A stretch of DNA of 32,223 nt from Ignavibacteriales bacterium (GCA_018335975.1 JAGXRH010000059.1:1-32223), one strand, 5' to 3'; positions 22,068 to 30,101 are shown, numbered from the stretch's first letter. Notes: generated by a model from the sequence alone, not told the origin. Made by a program: numbers and translations.

Positions 22068-23378
22068 TTACAAAATCTTCAACGCTTCCGAAAGGTCGCG
22101 GATAATATCTCTCGGTTTTTCTAATCCGATGGAAAGGCGAATTCCGCCGGGGTCAATTCCTTTTTTAATTTGTTCGGCAAGAGGAATTGCCGAGTGTGTC
22201 ATTGAACTCGGATGTTCAACGAGCGTGCGAATGTGTCCGAGACTCACTGCAAGCGTTATGGTGTATGCCTTCTTCGCTAAAGAGTTGATAACCTTCTCTC
22301 CCCTATCGCGGCGTATCTTTGGTGTTTTTCCTTTCAACGAAAAGAACAATATGCTTCCCGGCGCAAAGTTACCGTCGTAATCGCGCATTTGCTTTTGAGC
22401 AAGTTCATACTGCGGAAACGATTTCAAACCGGGATAACTCACGTACGAAATACGCGAATCATTTTCGAGAAATGTTGCGACTTCCATTGCTGTGGACATT
22501 TGCTGCCGCATTCGCGTTGGAAGACTTGGCAAGCCATACACCAAAATAGGCCAAGCACTTTTTGCCGCCAGCGCGCCGCCAAAATCTTTTCGATATAACA
22601 TAATGATATCGTAACTCCACCGCGGTCCCACAACAACGCCCCCCATATCCGTTCCGAAACCGCAAATACCTTTTGTCAATGATGCAAGGACAAAATCCGC
22701 ACCAAGTTCCAACGGTCGCTGGCAATACGGACTTGCAAAGGTGTTATCAATAACGACGTATATTTTTCTTTCCGGTGTTCTCTGTTTGTTTATTTCTTTC
22801 ACTATTTCCGAAATTGCGGAAATGTCAATCAGTTCAAGCGTTGGATTGACCGGAGACTCGAAATAGATAACGCGGGTGCGAGGAGTGATTGCTTTTTTCA
22901 CACTGCTCAATTCTTTCATATCCACAAACTGTGTAGTGATTTTGTAACGCGGATACCAATTGGTGAGCAGTGAATACGTGCAACCGTAAATAATATTGTG
23001 CGCGATAATTTCATCTCCCATTCCCGTGAGAGAACCGAGCGCTGCTGAAACCGCTGCCATTCCTGTTGAAAACGTAACTGCCATTTCTCCGCGTTCGGCA
23101 GTTGCAAGATTTTCTTCGAGCATTTCTTTGTTCGGTTCACCAAGACGGTCGTACACGTAAATCGGCGCGCATGATTCAATGGTAACACCTTCTGCGTGGT
23201 GTGCAAATTCTGCAAATCCCTGTGCGCCCCGTTTTGCCGAATCAAGCCGGAACGTTGACGACGACGAAATCGGCGGTACAACGTGATGATTGAAATCCCA
23301 TTTCTTGCTTACAGTTTTTCCGTAAATAAGTTCTGTTTCCGTGGAGTATGTTTTCGGTTCTTTCTTTGTTGTTCTCAT
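22068..23378 (-). CDS. Cys/Met-metabolism PLP-dependent lyase (methionine gamma-lyase / cystathionine lyase-like)
   Basis: 436 residues of the cystathionine synthase/lyase fold-type I family. Visible: PPISSSSTF near the start, YDRLGEPNKEMLEENLA (the YxRxxNPT region, altered), FSTGMAAVSA, ESPVNPTLELIDI, D211 in VIDNTFASPY and the cofactor lysine K236 in SLTKGICGFGTDMGG. The usual sequence there is S-x-T-K-Y-x-x-G-H-S-D, so the Tyr and His after the lysine are replaced; a divergent subfamily, substrate uncertain. Next to a 2-oxoacid:ferredoxin oxidoreductase, a gamma-elimination yielding 2-oxobutyrate from methionine or homocysteine is the most sensible reading; gamma-synthase activity is the alternative. 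A strong AGGAGG site precedes the ATG. Confidence 0.88.
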   Translation of the reverse strand: MRTTKKEPKTYSTETELIYGKTVSKKWDFNHHVVPPISSSSTFRLDSAKRGAQGFAEFAHHAEGVTIESCAPIYVYDRLGEPNKEMLEENLATAERGEMAVTFSTGMAAVSAALGSLTGMGDEIIAHNIIYGCTYSLLTNWYPRYKITTQFVDMKELSSVKKAITPRTRVIYFESPVNPTLELIDISAISEIVKEINKQRTPERKIYVVIDNTFASPYCQRPLELGADFVLASLTKGICGFGTDMGGVVVGPRWSYDIIMLYRKDFGGALAAKSAWPILVYGLPSLPTRMRQQMSTAMEVATFLENDSRISYVSYPGLKSFPQYELAQKQMRDYDGNFAPGSILFFSLKGKTPKIRRDRGEKVINSLAKKAYTITLAVSLGHIRTLVEHPSSMTHSAIPLAEQIKKGIDPGGIRLSIGLEKPRDIIRDLSEALKIL

Positions 23379-23454
23379 AATGCCTCCTGAGAAAAATTCT
23401 GACGATGAATACCCTTTTGTAAATGACGTTTATACGAAATGGAATTTCGAAAGT

Positions 23455-23715
23455 CTATGGCTCGAAACTTTCCTGTACCTGGTCGAGAACTTCAAAACGC
23501 GCGTGGAGGGCGGCTTTTGTTTCTTCCAGCAGGCGCAACGTTTTTTCCTGACGGAGAATGAGTTCATTTAACATCGCTCGCACATCGGGATAATTACATT
23601 CGTCGCGGAACGCTGCATATTCCAATATCGCTTGTCGTTCATGGTTCAGCGCAATGTCCAGCGCGTTGCAGTGACCTTTACAGTTGTGGTCGCAATGAGT
23701 TTGGGGATTTGTCAT
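23455..23715 (-). CDS. Small Cys/His-rich helical protein, unknown function
   Basis: 86 residues. The N-terminus has a tight cluster of possible metal ligands (THCDHNCKGHCNALD), then two long predicted helices: IALNHERQAILEYAAFRDEC and MLNELILRQEKTLRLLEETK. The helix content and spaced H/E residues recall half of a ferritin/rubrerythrin-like bundle, but no full ExxH pair is seen. AAGG precedes the ATG. It sits between the oxidoreductase gamma subunit and the PLP lyase on the same strand, so probably cotranscribed. I do not recognise the family. Confidence 0.75.
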   Translation of the reverse strand: MTNPQTHCDHNCKGHCNALDIALNHERQAILEYAAFRDECNYPDVRAMLNELILRQEKTLRLLEETKAALHARFEVLDQVQESFEP

Positions 23716-23760
23716 AGGGATTGCCTTTCATCTTAAAAATTGTACACCGTACTGTTTCAT

Positions 23761-24330
23761 TTAATATTCCAGCACTTCGTTCAGCAACGTATTTTCCGCA
23801 ACACTTTCTTTTCCCGTTTCGAGCGCTTGCTGATTTATGTCGAGCATATTATGGTAACGCTCGGGCAACACTTGTTTCAACGCTTTTATTACGGAAGGGA
23901 TTTCCACTATTTCCGTTACGCCAAGAAATGCGCCGAGTAAAATCATATTTTTAACTTTTAAGTTTTTTAATTGAGACGCGAGTTTATCTGCTTCCACCGA
24001 AACAAGTAAAATATCTGTTCGCGTTGGCGGATGAATTGCGCTATCAATGTCGTACATCATTATTCCACCGGGCTTTACCGCTTTTTGAAATTTATCTATT
24101 GATGGCTGATTAAGCGCAACAACGACATCAAAACGGGTAACAATTGGTGAACTCACCGGTTTGTCAGAAATAATGACTATGCAGTTTGCAGTTCCGCCGC
24201 GCATTTCGGGACCGTAGGAAGGCATCCACGAAACTTCTTTTTGTTCAATCATTCCTGCGTATGCAAGCGTCATTCCCATCGAGAGAACGCCTTGTCCGCC
24301 AAAACCGGCGAAGAGAATTTCTTTTGTCAT
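23761..24330 (-). CDS. vorC: 2-oxoacid:ferredoxin oxidoreductase, gamma subunit
   Basis: 189 residues with the gamma-subunit signatures EILFAGFGGQGVLSMG, SWMPSYGPEMRGGTANC and MILLGAFLG. Gamma subunits bind coenzyme A and complete the active site formed by the alpha and beta subunits encoded just upstream (vorB, vorA). The ATG is chosen at the conserved MTKEILFAG; an upstream in-frame extension would translate the 8-nt tandem repeat and is not credible. Unlike the tightly overlapping vorB-vorA, there is a 135-nt gap before this gene, largely filled by that repeat array. Substrate specificity (branched-chain 2-oxoacids versus 2-oxoglutarate) cannot be fixed from this subunit. Confidence 0.93.
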   Translation of the reverse strand: MTKEILFAGFGGQGVLSMGMTLAYAGMIEQKEVSWMPSYGPEMRGGTANCIVIISDKPVSSPIVTRFDVVVALNQPSIDKFQKAVKPGGIMMYDIDSAIHPPTRTDILLVSVEADKLASQLKNLKVKNMILLGAFLGVTEIVEIPSVIKALKQVLPERYHNMLDINQQALETGKESVAENTLLNEVLEY

Positions 24331-24337
24331 ATAGTAA

Positions 24338-24409
24338 GTATGGTAGTATGGTAGTATGGTAGTATTTGAGTATTTGAGTATTTGAGTATTTGAGAAGTTG
24401 AGATTTTGA
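24338..24409. repeat. 8-nt tandem repeat in the vorC leader
   Basis: Three GTATGGTA units (24338-24361) run without a break into four GTATTTGA units (24362-24393), then degenerate units GAAGTTGA and GATTTTGA. Seen from the vorC strand the units are TACCATAC and TCAAATAC types, and the array ends 7 nt before the vorC ATG. Seven units are exact in their class. It is placed where unit gain or loss would change the distance between vorA's end and vorC's start. Confidence 0.9.
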
Positions 24410-24465
24410 GATTTCGTTTCAATTCTCAATTTCTCTCAGCATCTCATCATCTCACTGTATCTTTT

Positions 24466-25269
24466 TCAATCATTCACGAGTTTTCCATTGAGTTTCAAAT
24501 CGCCGAGTGGATAAACGGGAAACATATTTTCTTCCATCCATTTATTGGAAACAACCGGCGTCATTTTCCAACCCGAAGGACAATTGGAAACAACTTCAAT
24601 CAAGCAGTATCCTTTTTTTTCTTTTTGATGTTGGAATGCAGTTTGTACCGCTTTCTTAAATTTGCGTACACCATTCGGCGTGTGAACTGCTTGCCGCGTT
24701 ACGTAATACGCTCCGGGAAGTTGTGCAATTAAATCGGTAATCTTAAACGGAAATCCCTGTGATTCCGTGTCGCGACCAAACGGCGTTGTACTCGTTTTCA
24801 TTCCAAGTAAAGTTGTTGGCGCCATTTGTCCACCCGTCATTCCGTAAATTGCGTTGTTGATAAAAATGACGAGAATATTTTCTCCGCGATTTGCCGCATG
24901 CATTGTCTCCGCAGTTCCAATCGCCGCTAAATCACCATCGCCTTGATACGAGTACACATATTTATCGGGCAACATTCGTTTTATTCCTGTTGCAACTGCT
25001 GCTGCTCTTCCGTGCGCTGCTTCCTGCATATCAACATTCATATAATTGTATGCGAATACAGAGCAACCAACCGGCGCAACGCCAATTGTTTCATTTTGAA
25101 CGCCAAGTTCTTCGACGACTTCCATCAAAACTTTGTGCGCAACACCGTGACCGCAGCCGGGGCAGTAGTGCATTTTTACATCAACAAGTGTTTCGGGTTT
25201 TTCCCAAACACATTCCATTCCATCAAGTATTTCTGCTGTGTTCATCGCAGAGGTGAGAATTTCATTCAT
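24466..25269 (-). CDS. vorA: 2-oxoacid:ferredoxin oxidoreductase, beta subunit (TPP-binding)
   Basis: 267 residues. Contains the N-terminal C36-x2-C39 pair (YCPGCGHG) seen in beta subunits of this family, the thiamine-diphosphate/Mg motif GDGD (110-113) with N138-N139 about 30 residues on, and the ASxTT-like YGMTGGQMAPTT loop. It decarboxylates the 2-oxoacid and passes electrons on. The ATG overlaps the vorB stop by 4 nt (ATGA), so the two are translationally coupled. A separate 2x[4Fe-4S] protein encoded at 27000-27329 is the natural electron carrier or delta subunit. The two-gene alpha/beta split and lengths match the Vor/Kor type rather than the single-chain pyruvate enzyme. Confidence 0.94.
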   Translation of the reverse strand: MNEILTSAMNTAEILDGMECVWEKPETLVDVKMHYCPGCGHGVAHKVLMEVVEELGVQNETIGVAPVGCSVFAYNYMNVDMQEAAHGRAAAVATGIKRMLPDKYVYSYQGDGDLAAIGTAETMHAANRGENILVIFINNAIYGMTGGQMAPTTLLGMKTSTTPFGRDTESQGFPFKITDLIAQLPGAYYVTRQAVHTPNGVRKFKKAVQTAFQHQKEKKGYCLIEVVSNCPSGWKMTPVVSNKWMEENMFPVYPLGDLKLNGKLVND

Positions 25270-26429
25270 AGTTTTTTCCTTACACTTCTATATGATACAT
25301 GTGAATGTCGAATTTCCGATGTGATTATATCTTTCAAAGTCATATTGGAAAGACGCGCATCGAGTTTCATAATTTTTTCAAACACTTCTTCGGGCGAAGG
25401 AATAATTCCTCCCATTCTTCCGAAAAATTCTACGTGCGCTTTTCCTTCAATTCCCAAACGAACATCTTCGACCATTTGTCCTGCGTTCATTTCTACAACC
25501 AACGCTGCTTTTATATTATCACGCAATGAACGTAAAGCATTATACGGAAACGGATACAGTGTTATTGGCCGCAACATTCCTACACGAACTCCTTGCTCAC
25601 GCGCAAGTTCCATCGCACGATGACAAATGCGCGCGGAAAGTCCGTACGCAACCAGCAGTATTTCTGCATCATCTGTTTCTAAAAGTTCGTACCGCACTTC
25701 TTTCTTTTCAATCTCTTTATATTTTTTCATCAAATGAAGATTGACTTGTTCCATTTTTTCCGGTTGAATGAACAGCGATGTAATAACATTTCTTTCCCGC
25801 GATTTTTCTTTTCCTGTTGTCGCCCACAGTTTATCAACTTTATGTTCTTCCGGATTATATTTTTTGAATTGTACTTTCTCCATCATTTGTCCAAGCGCGC
25901 CATCAGCAAGAATCATTACGGGATTTCTGTACTTGTCCGCTAAATCAAACGCATCAAAAACAAAATCCGCCATTTCCTGAACACTTGCCGGCGCGAGAAC
26001 AATTAAATGATAATCGCCATGTCCACCGCCTTTCACTGCTTGAAAATAATCTCCCTGCGACGGTTGAATTGTTCCAAGTCCCGGTCCGCCGCGATTGATG
26101 TTCACCACTAAACAGGGAAGTTCAGCGCACGCGATGTACGAAAGTCCTTCCTGCATCAAACTAATTCCCGGGCTCGATGAAGAAGTCATTGCGCGCGCGC
26201 CTGCTCCTGCCGCACCGTACACCATATTGATTGCGGCAACTTCACTCTCGACTTGCATTACCACCATTCCACGCTCGCGACCTACTTCCGCTAAGTACTC
26301 TATAATTTCCGATTGCGGTGTGATGGGATAGCCAAAATATCCTTTGCAACCCGCGCGAATTGCCGCTTCGGCTAATGCTTCATTTCCCTTCATCAGTTTT
26401 ACTTCGCTCATATTCTTGTTAGTATTCAT
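25266..26429 (-). CDS. vorB: 2-oxoacid:ferredoxin oxidoreductase, alpha subunit (VorB type)
   Basis: 387 residues with the PYR-domain pattern: KGNEALAEAAIRAGCKGYFG, YPITPQSEIIEYLAEVG, ESEVAAINMVYGAAGAGARA, TSSSSPGISLMQEGLSYIA and INRGGPGLGTIQPSQGDYFQ. This is characteristic of VorB (3-methyl-2-oxobutanoate:ferredoxin oxidoreductase) and related KorA proteins. The C-terminal domain II has LLVAYGLSARI and GMLRPITLYPFP. With vorA and vorC it would convert valine-, leucine- or isoleucine-derived 2-oxoacids (or 2-oxobutyrate) to acyl-CoA with reduced ferredoxin. Three in-frame Met codons (1, 7 and 13) could start it; none has a good Shine-Dalgarno site. 23 nt after bacterioferritin. Confidence 0.94.
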   Translation of the reverse strand: MNTNKNMSEVKLMKGNEALAEAAIRAGCKGYFGYPITPQSEIIEYLAEVGRERGMVVMQVESEVAAINMVYGAAGAGARAMTSSSSPGISLMQEGLSYIACAELPCLVVNINRGGPGLGTIQPSQGDYFQAVKGGGHGDYHLIVLAPASVQEMADFVFDAFDLADKYRNPVMILADGALGQMMEKVQFKKYNPEEHKVDKLWATTGKEKSRERNVITSLFIQPEKMEQVNLHLMKKYKEIEKKEVRYELLETDDAEILLVAYGLSARICHRAMELAREQGVRVGMLRPITLYPFPYNALRSLRDNIKAALVVEMNAGQMVEDVRLGIEGKAHVEFFGRMGGIIPSPEEVFEKIMKLDARLSNMTLKDIITSEIRHSHVSYRSVRKKL

Positions 26430-26452
26430 TGTTGTTTTCTTTGTTCGGGATG

Positions 26453-26917
26453 TTAAACTTGATTCGCTAAATAATTTTCCATCCCCATTTGTTCAATGTG
26501 CGTTTGTTGCACTTCCGCCCAATCTACGTGTCCTTCTTCCATCTTCAGAATTTGCGTGAGTAAATCGGCAGTTGATTGGTCGGAAACATCGTGCGCCAAA
26601 TGGATTGCTTCATTATATGCCGCAATCGCGAGCATTTCAGCGCCTTGTCCGTTGCTCACAATTTCCAAAACATTTTTCCCGATTTTCATCGGTGACAGTT
26701 TTGAAACTACCGGCGAACCCTCAAGGAATAAAATGCGTTTGATAAGCCATTCAGCATGAAGCATTTCTTCTTTCGCTTGTTTCTCAATAGCGGTGTGGAG
26801 TTTTTCATATCCCCAGTTTTCGCACATTTCCGAGTGCACCATATATTGACTGATTGCGCTCAATTCATCTGCGAGTAGATTGTTGAGTGTTTCGAGAAGT
26901 TTTTTATTACCTATCAT
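26453..26917 (-). CDS. bfr: Bacterioferritin
   Basis: 154-residue haem ferritin storing iron in 24-mers. The full ferroxidase set is visible: E18, E51, H54, E94, E127 and H130, with Y25 nearby, and the inter-subunit haem ligand M52 (KEEMLHAEW) sits at the canonical position. The C-terminal MGMENYLANQV is typical. It lies between the ferredoxin and vorB on the same strand, so it may share their transcript, which would tie iron storage to making Fe-S-dependent oxidoreductase and ferredoxin. No bacterioferritin-associated ferredoxin gene is seen. Length is close to the E. coli protein (158). Confidence 0.97.
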   Translation of the reverse strand: MIGNKKLLETLNNLLADELSAISQYMVHSEMCENWGYEKLHTAIEKQAKEEMLHAEWLIKRILFLEGSPVVSKLSPMKIGKNVLEIVSNGQGAEMLAIAAYNEAIHLAHDVSDQSTADLLTQILKMEEGHVDWAEVQQTHIEQMGMENYLANQV

Positions 26918-26999
26918 AGTTGTTTGTTTGGTTTGGGTGAAAAAATATTTTGTGTTTCAATTGTTCTTCCAGCATTGCCGTTGAAATATATTTGTATCG

Positions 27000-27329
27000 T
27001 CATATCTCAATCCTTTCCGGTAAATCTTCAACGGTCATTTTGAAATTACCTTTCACGTTGCTTATTACGGCGATTGGCTCTCTTTCATTTATTTTTGTTG
27101 AAGAAGATTTTTTCTTCGAACGATACACCGTAATCACTGCATCTGGACAAACCAAAGCGCAATTAACGCAGCCTGTGCAATTATCCTGCACGAGTACTGC
27201 GTAATGATACCCGAGCGCATTGATTCCGTTCGACATCGCTAAACTTTCCTGCGGACACGCTTCGATGCAAAGTTCGCATCCTTTACACGTATCCATTTCA
27301 ATTTTCACTGTTCCACGAACTGCTGACAT
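27000..27329 (-). CDS. 2[4Fe-4S] ferredoxin (probable delta subunit of the oxidoreductase)
   Basis: 109 residues with two cluster motifs: C15-x2-C18-x2-C21-x3-C25 followed by P, and C51-x2-C54-x2-C57-x3-C61 followed by P. N-terminal VKIEMDTCKG and the YHYAVLVQDNCTGC spacing match delta subunits/ferredoxins encoded with vor/kor genes. A 45-residue tail rich in K and S (YRSKKKSSSTKINEREP) goes beyond the usual ferredoxin end; its role is unclear. It would take electrons from VorABC. Here bacterioferritin separates it from vorB. The leader consists of CTAAAA heptamers. Confidence 0.93.
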   Translation of the reverse strand: MSAVRGTVKIEMDTCKGCELCIEACPQESLAMSNGINALGYHYAVLVQDNCTGCVNCALVCPDAVITVYRSKKKSSSTKINEREPIAVISNVKGNFKMTVEDLPERIEI

Positions 27330-27334
27330 TTATA

Positions 27335-27362
27335 TTTTAGGTTTTAGATTTTAGATTTTAGA
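27335..27362 (-). repeat. Four CTAAAA-type heptamers in the ferredoxin leader
   Basis: On the minus strand TCTAAAA occurs three times followed by CCTAAAA, head to tail, ending 5 nt before the ferredoxin ATG; an A-run precedes them. Same unit, orientation and spacing as the leaders at 10853, 11828 and 12091. Confidence 0.65.
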
Positions 27363-27436
27363 TTTTTTTGTTCGAAATTCAAAATTGCGTTTACTCGTTT
27401 CTGTTCAGATTGAATCCATTATTTCTTTCTTACGCT

Positions 27437-28765
27437 TCACGCATAGTTCATCTCAAGCCACTTTCTTTCAACGGCATATCGTTCCAACTCTTCTTGAAAT
27501 TTCGGATGAGCGATATCAATTAATGCTTTGGCGCGCTGGCGGATTGTTTTCCCGTACAAATCCGCGACACCGAATTCCGTTACGACGAAATGTACATCGC
27601 CGCGTGATGTTGTAACTCCCGCTCCCATCGTCAATGTTGGAACAATGCGTGAAAGCAGTCCGTTCTTTGCCGTTGATGGAAGAGCAACAACCGGTTTTCC
27701 ATCTTTGCTGCGTGCTGCGCCGCGAATAAAATCCACTTGTCCGCCAAAGCCGCTGTAAAATGTTTTCCCAATAGAATCAGCGCAAACTTGCCCCGTAATG
27801 TCAACTTCAATCGCAGAATTTATTGCAACCATTTTATCATTCTTGGCAATAATAAACGGGTCGTTGGTGTAGTGCGACGGATGAAATTCAATTATCGGAT
27901 TATTGTCAATAAAATCATACAGCGGTCGTGTTCCCAATGCGAATGATGAAATTATTTTTCCTGCGTGAAGAGTTTTCATTTCGTTTGTAATGACTCCGTC
28001 TTCCACTAATTTTATTACCCCATCCGAAAACATTTCCGTATGCAATCCGAGATGTTTTTTATTTCCTAAATACGAAAGCACCGCATCGGGAATACTGCCT
28101 ATCCCAAGTTGCAGCGTTGAACCGTCTTCAATAACATCCGCGATGTTTTTTCCAATCTTTTGATACACTTCCGTTTCTTCCGTTGTTGTGTCTTTATCCA
28201 CTTGCGGTAGTTCTTTAATCGGAACATCAACTTCGACGCAATACGTAAGTTTATCTATGTGAATGAAGCAATCGCCAAGTGTTCGCGGCATCTGGGGATT
28301 TACTTGCGCGATAATTTTTTTCGCAACTTCTGTTGCAGGTTTTGTACACTCAACGCCAACGCCGAAACTGCAAAAACCGTGTTCATCGGGCGGCGAAACG
28401 TGAATAAGTGCAACATCAATGGGAAGAATGCCGCGATAAAACAAGCCGGGAATCTCTGATAAAAAGACGGGCGTAAAATCTGCGCGCCCATCGTTGACGG
28501 CTTTGCGAACATTCTTCCCAATAAACAATGCGTTATGACGAAAATGTTCTTCCATTTCCGGAAGGGAATATTTTGTTTGCCCTACCGTAAGAAGATGGAG
28601 TACTTCAACGTCTTCCAACTCGAGATACCGGTCGCACATTGCGTTGACCAGCACTTCGGGCATTGCACAGCCGGGATGAACGTAAACACGTTGTCCGGAT
28701 TGAACTATTTTGACTGCGTCTTCCGGTGTTCGAAGTTTGGATTTGTAACGGGCAAGCCAATTCAT
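27437..28765 (-). CDS. Acetyl-CoA hydrolase/CoA-transferase (4-hydroxybutyrate CoA-transferase type)
   Basis: 442 residues, family-typical length. Two-domain class I CoA-transferase fold: N-domain with GQRVYVHPGCAMP and ALIHVSPPDEHGFCSFG; C-domain with LQLGIGSIPDAVLSYL, the catalytic glutamate E244 in LHTEMFSDG, YSGFGGQVDFIRGA and VVTEFGVADLYGKT. It moves CoA between acyl-CoA and free acids (acetate, butyrate-type or branched acids), saving the thioester energy, or hydrolyses acetyl-CoA. Placed directly after alanine dehydrogenase (4-nt ATGA overlap), it can convert acyl-CoA made by the downstream 2-oxoacid:ferredoxin oxidoreductase to organic acids. Exact acyl preference is not readable from the sequence. 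Confidence 0.93.
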   Translation of the reverse strand: MNWLARYKSKLRTPEDAVKIVQSGQRVYVHPGCAMPEVLVNAMCDRYLELEDVEVLHLLTVGQTKYSLPEMEEHFRHNALFIGKNVRKAVNDGRADFTPVFLSEIPGLFYRGILPIDVALIHVSPPDEHGFCSFGVGVECTKPATEVAKKIIAQVNPQMPRTLGDCFIHIDKLTYCVEVDVPIKELPQVDKDTTTEETEVYQKIGKNIADVIEDGSTLQLGIGSIPDAVLSYLGNKKHLGLHTEMFSDGVIKLVEDGVITNEMKTLHAGKIISSFALGTRPLYDFIDNNPIIEFHPSHYTNDPFIIAKNDKMVAINSAIEVDITGQVCADSIGKTFYSGFGGQVDFIRGAARSKDGKPVVALPSTAKNGLLSRIVPTLTMGAGVTTSRGDVHFVVTEFGVADLYGKTIRQRAKALIDIAHPKFQEELERYAVERKWLEMNYA

Positions 28766-29895
28766 AGAACATTCTCCTTGTTCAGGAGAGAATGAATATC
28801 AAAGTGTTGTACATCAAAACGGCGGGCTATCGCTTCATTTGTACATAATTCATTGAACGTACAAAGCCCGCGAGAAAGTCCGATATTTTCATGCAATGCC
28901 CTATCAATTCCTTTTTCTGCAATTTCCAGTACGTAGGGAAGGAGTGCATTTGTCAAACCGTACGTCGCTGTGCGGGCAACACTTGCGGGAATATTCGGAA
29001 CACAGTAGTGAATGACATCGTGAACGATGAAGGTTGGATTCTCAAATGTTGTCGGATGACTTGTTGCAACACATCCGCCTTGGTCAATTGAAACATCCAC
29101 AATGATAGAGCCTGCTTTCATTTGTTTAACAATGTCTTCGGTAATCAAATGCGGAGCGCGCTCACCCTTTAATAAAACTGCACCAACGACCACATCGGCA
29201 AACTGCAACGCTTTCTTGATATTATAGTAATTGGCGATGCCCGTCGTAATCCTATAATTAAATCGGTTTTCCAGAATACGTAAGCGATTCAAATCTTTAT
29301 CCAGCACGATTACTTCTGCCCCCGCGCCAATTGCCATACGTACTGCAGCCGAACCAACCGTTCCTGCGCCTAAGACGACAACTGTTGCAGGAGGAATGCC
29401 GGTAATTCCGCCGAGAACAATTCCGCGACCGTTATTTGTACTCTCTAAATATCTCGCAGCAATTTGAATGGACATCATTCCTGCAATTTCGCTCATCTCT
29501 TGCAACACGGGAAGGTTTCCTTTTTCATCTTCAATCAATTCATATCCGATGGAACAAATACCTTTTTCCAATAAGGATTTGAGAATCGTATTCCGGGAAA
29601 TGGCGAGATGAAGGAACGAAAACAGAACTTGACCTTCGGAAAGTTTACTACATTCCATTTCAGCCAATGGGGAAATTTTGAGAAGAATCTCGGAACGCCC
29701 GAAAACTTCATCGCTGGTATAAACAATGCGCGCCCCAACTTTTTCATATTCCTCATCTTTGAACCTCGCTGCGAAACCGGCGTTTTGTTCGATATACACC
29801 GAATGTTCATTTTCCACAAGAGATAAAACCGCCGCAGGAGTGAGAGCGACACGGCGTTCGTAACGAGTATCTTCTTTCAAAATTCCAATATTCAT
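28762..29895 (-). CDS. ald: Alanine dehydrogenase
   Basis: 377 residues, normal for NAD-dependent L-alanine dehydrogenase, which interconverts alanine and pyruvate + ammonia. Starts MNIGILKEDTRYERRVALTP, the conserved substrate-binding N-terminus; the frame is open 29 codons further but this start matches family ends. It has LHLAISRNTILKSLLEKG, the Rossmann dinucleotide motif VVVLGAGTVGSAAVRMA followed by the adenosine-binding VIVLDKD, and VDVSIDQGGCVATSHPTTF with VHDVIHYCVPNIPASVARTAT, the catalytic Asp/His region. IGYELIED replaces the usual IAYETV. It overlaps the CoA-transferase gene by 4 nt and heads the minus-strand catabolic block. Related saccharopine-dehydrogenase-like enzymes are less likely given these motifs. 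Confidence 0.93.
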   Translation of the reverse strand: MNIGILKEDTRYERRVALTPAAVLSLVENEHSVYIEQNAGFAARFKDEEYEKVGARIVYTSDEVFGRSEILLKISPLAEMECSKLSEGQVLFSFLHLAISRNTILKSLLEKGICSIGYELIEDEKGNLPVLQEMSEIAGMMSIQIAARYLESTNNGRGIVLGGITGIPPATVVVLGAGTVGSAAVRMAIGAGAEVIVLDKDLNRLRILENRFNYRITTGIANYYNIKKALQFADVVVGAVLLKGERAPHLITEDIVKQMKAGSIIVDVSIDQGGCVATSHPTTFENPTFIVHDVIHYCVPNIPASVARTATYGLTNALLPYVLEIAEKGIDRALHENIGLSRGLCTFNELCTNEAIARRFDVQHFDIHSLLNKENVL

Positions 29896-30101
29896 AATTA
29901 CTTGAAAAGTCAATTTGTGTGCCAACTGCCGTAACCGTTCTTTCAAAGGGTATTTCTTCATAATCTTGGAGAACACTCTCAAAAATGAAAATCACTTCAC
30001 TACCTCCTTGCAAAAGTGAGAATAAACAGAAAAAAAACGAGTCTGTAATCTTTCCTTTCTCTCTTTTTTTATACATCATCGGTTGGAATAAGGATTGCTT
30101 T

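Noticed and set aside
24330-24429. N-terminal extension of the oxidoreductase gamma subunit
   Set aside because: It would translate the 8-nt tandem array; family homology starts at the ATG at 24330.
29985-30101. 39-codon upstream extension of the transglutaminase-like protein
   Set aside because: The sequence is K/N/F-rich without homology features, and a good AGGA site supports the ATG at 30102.
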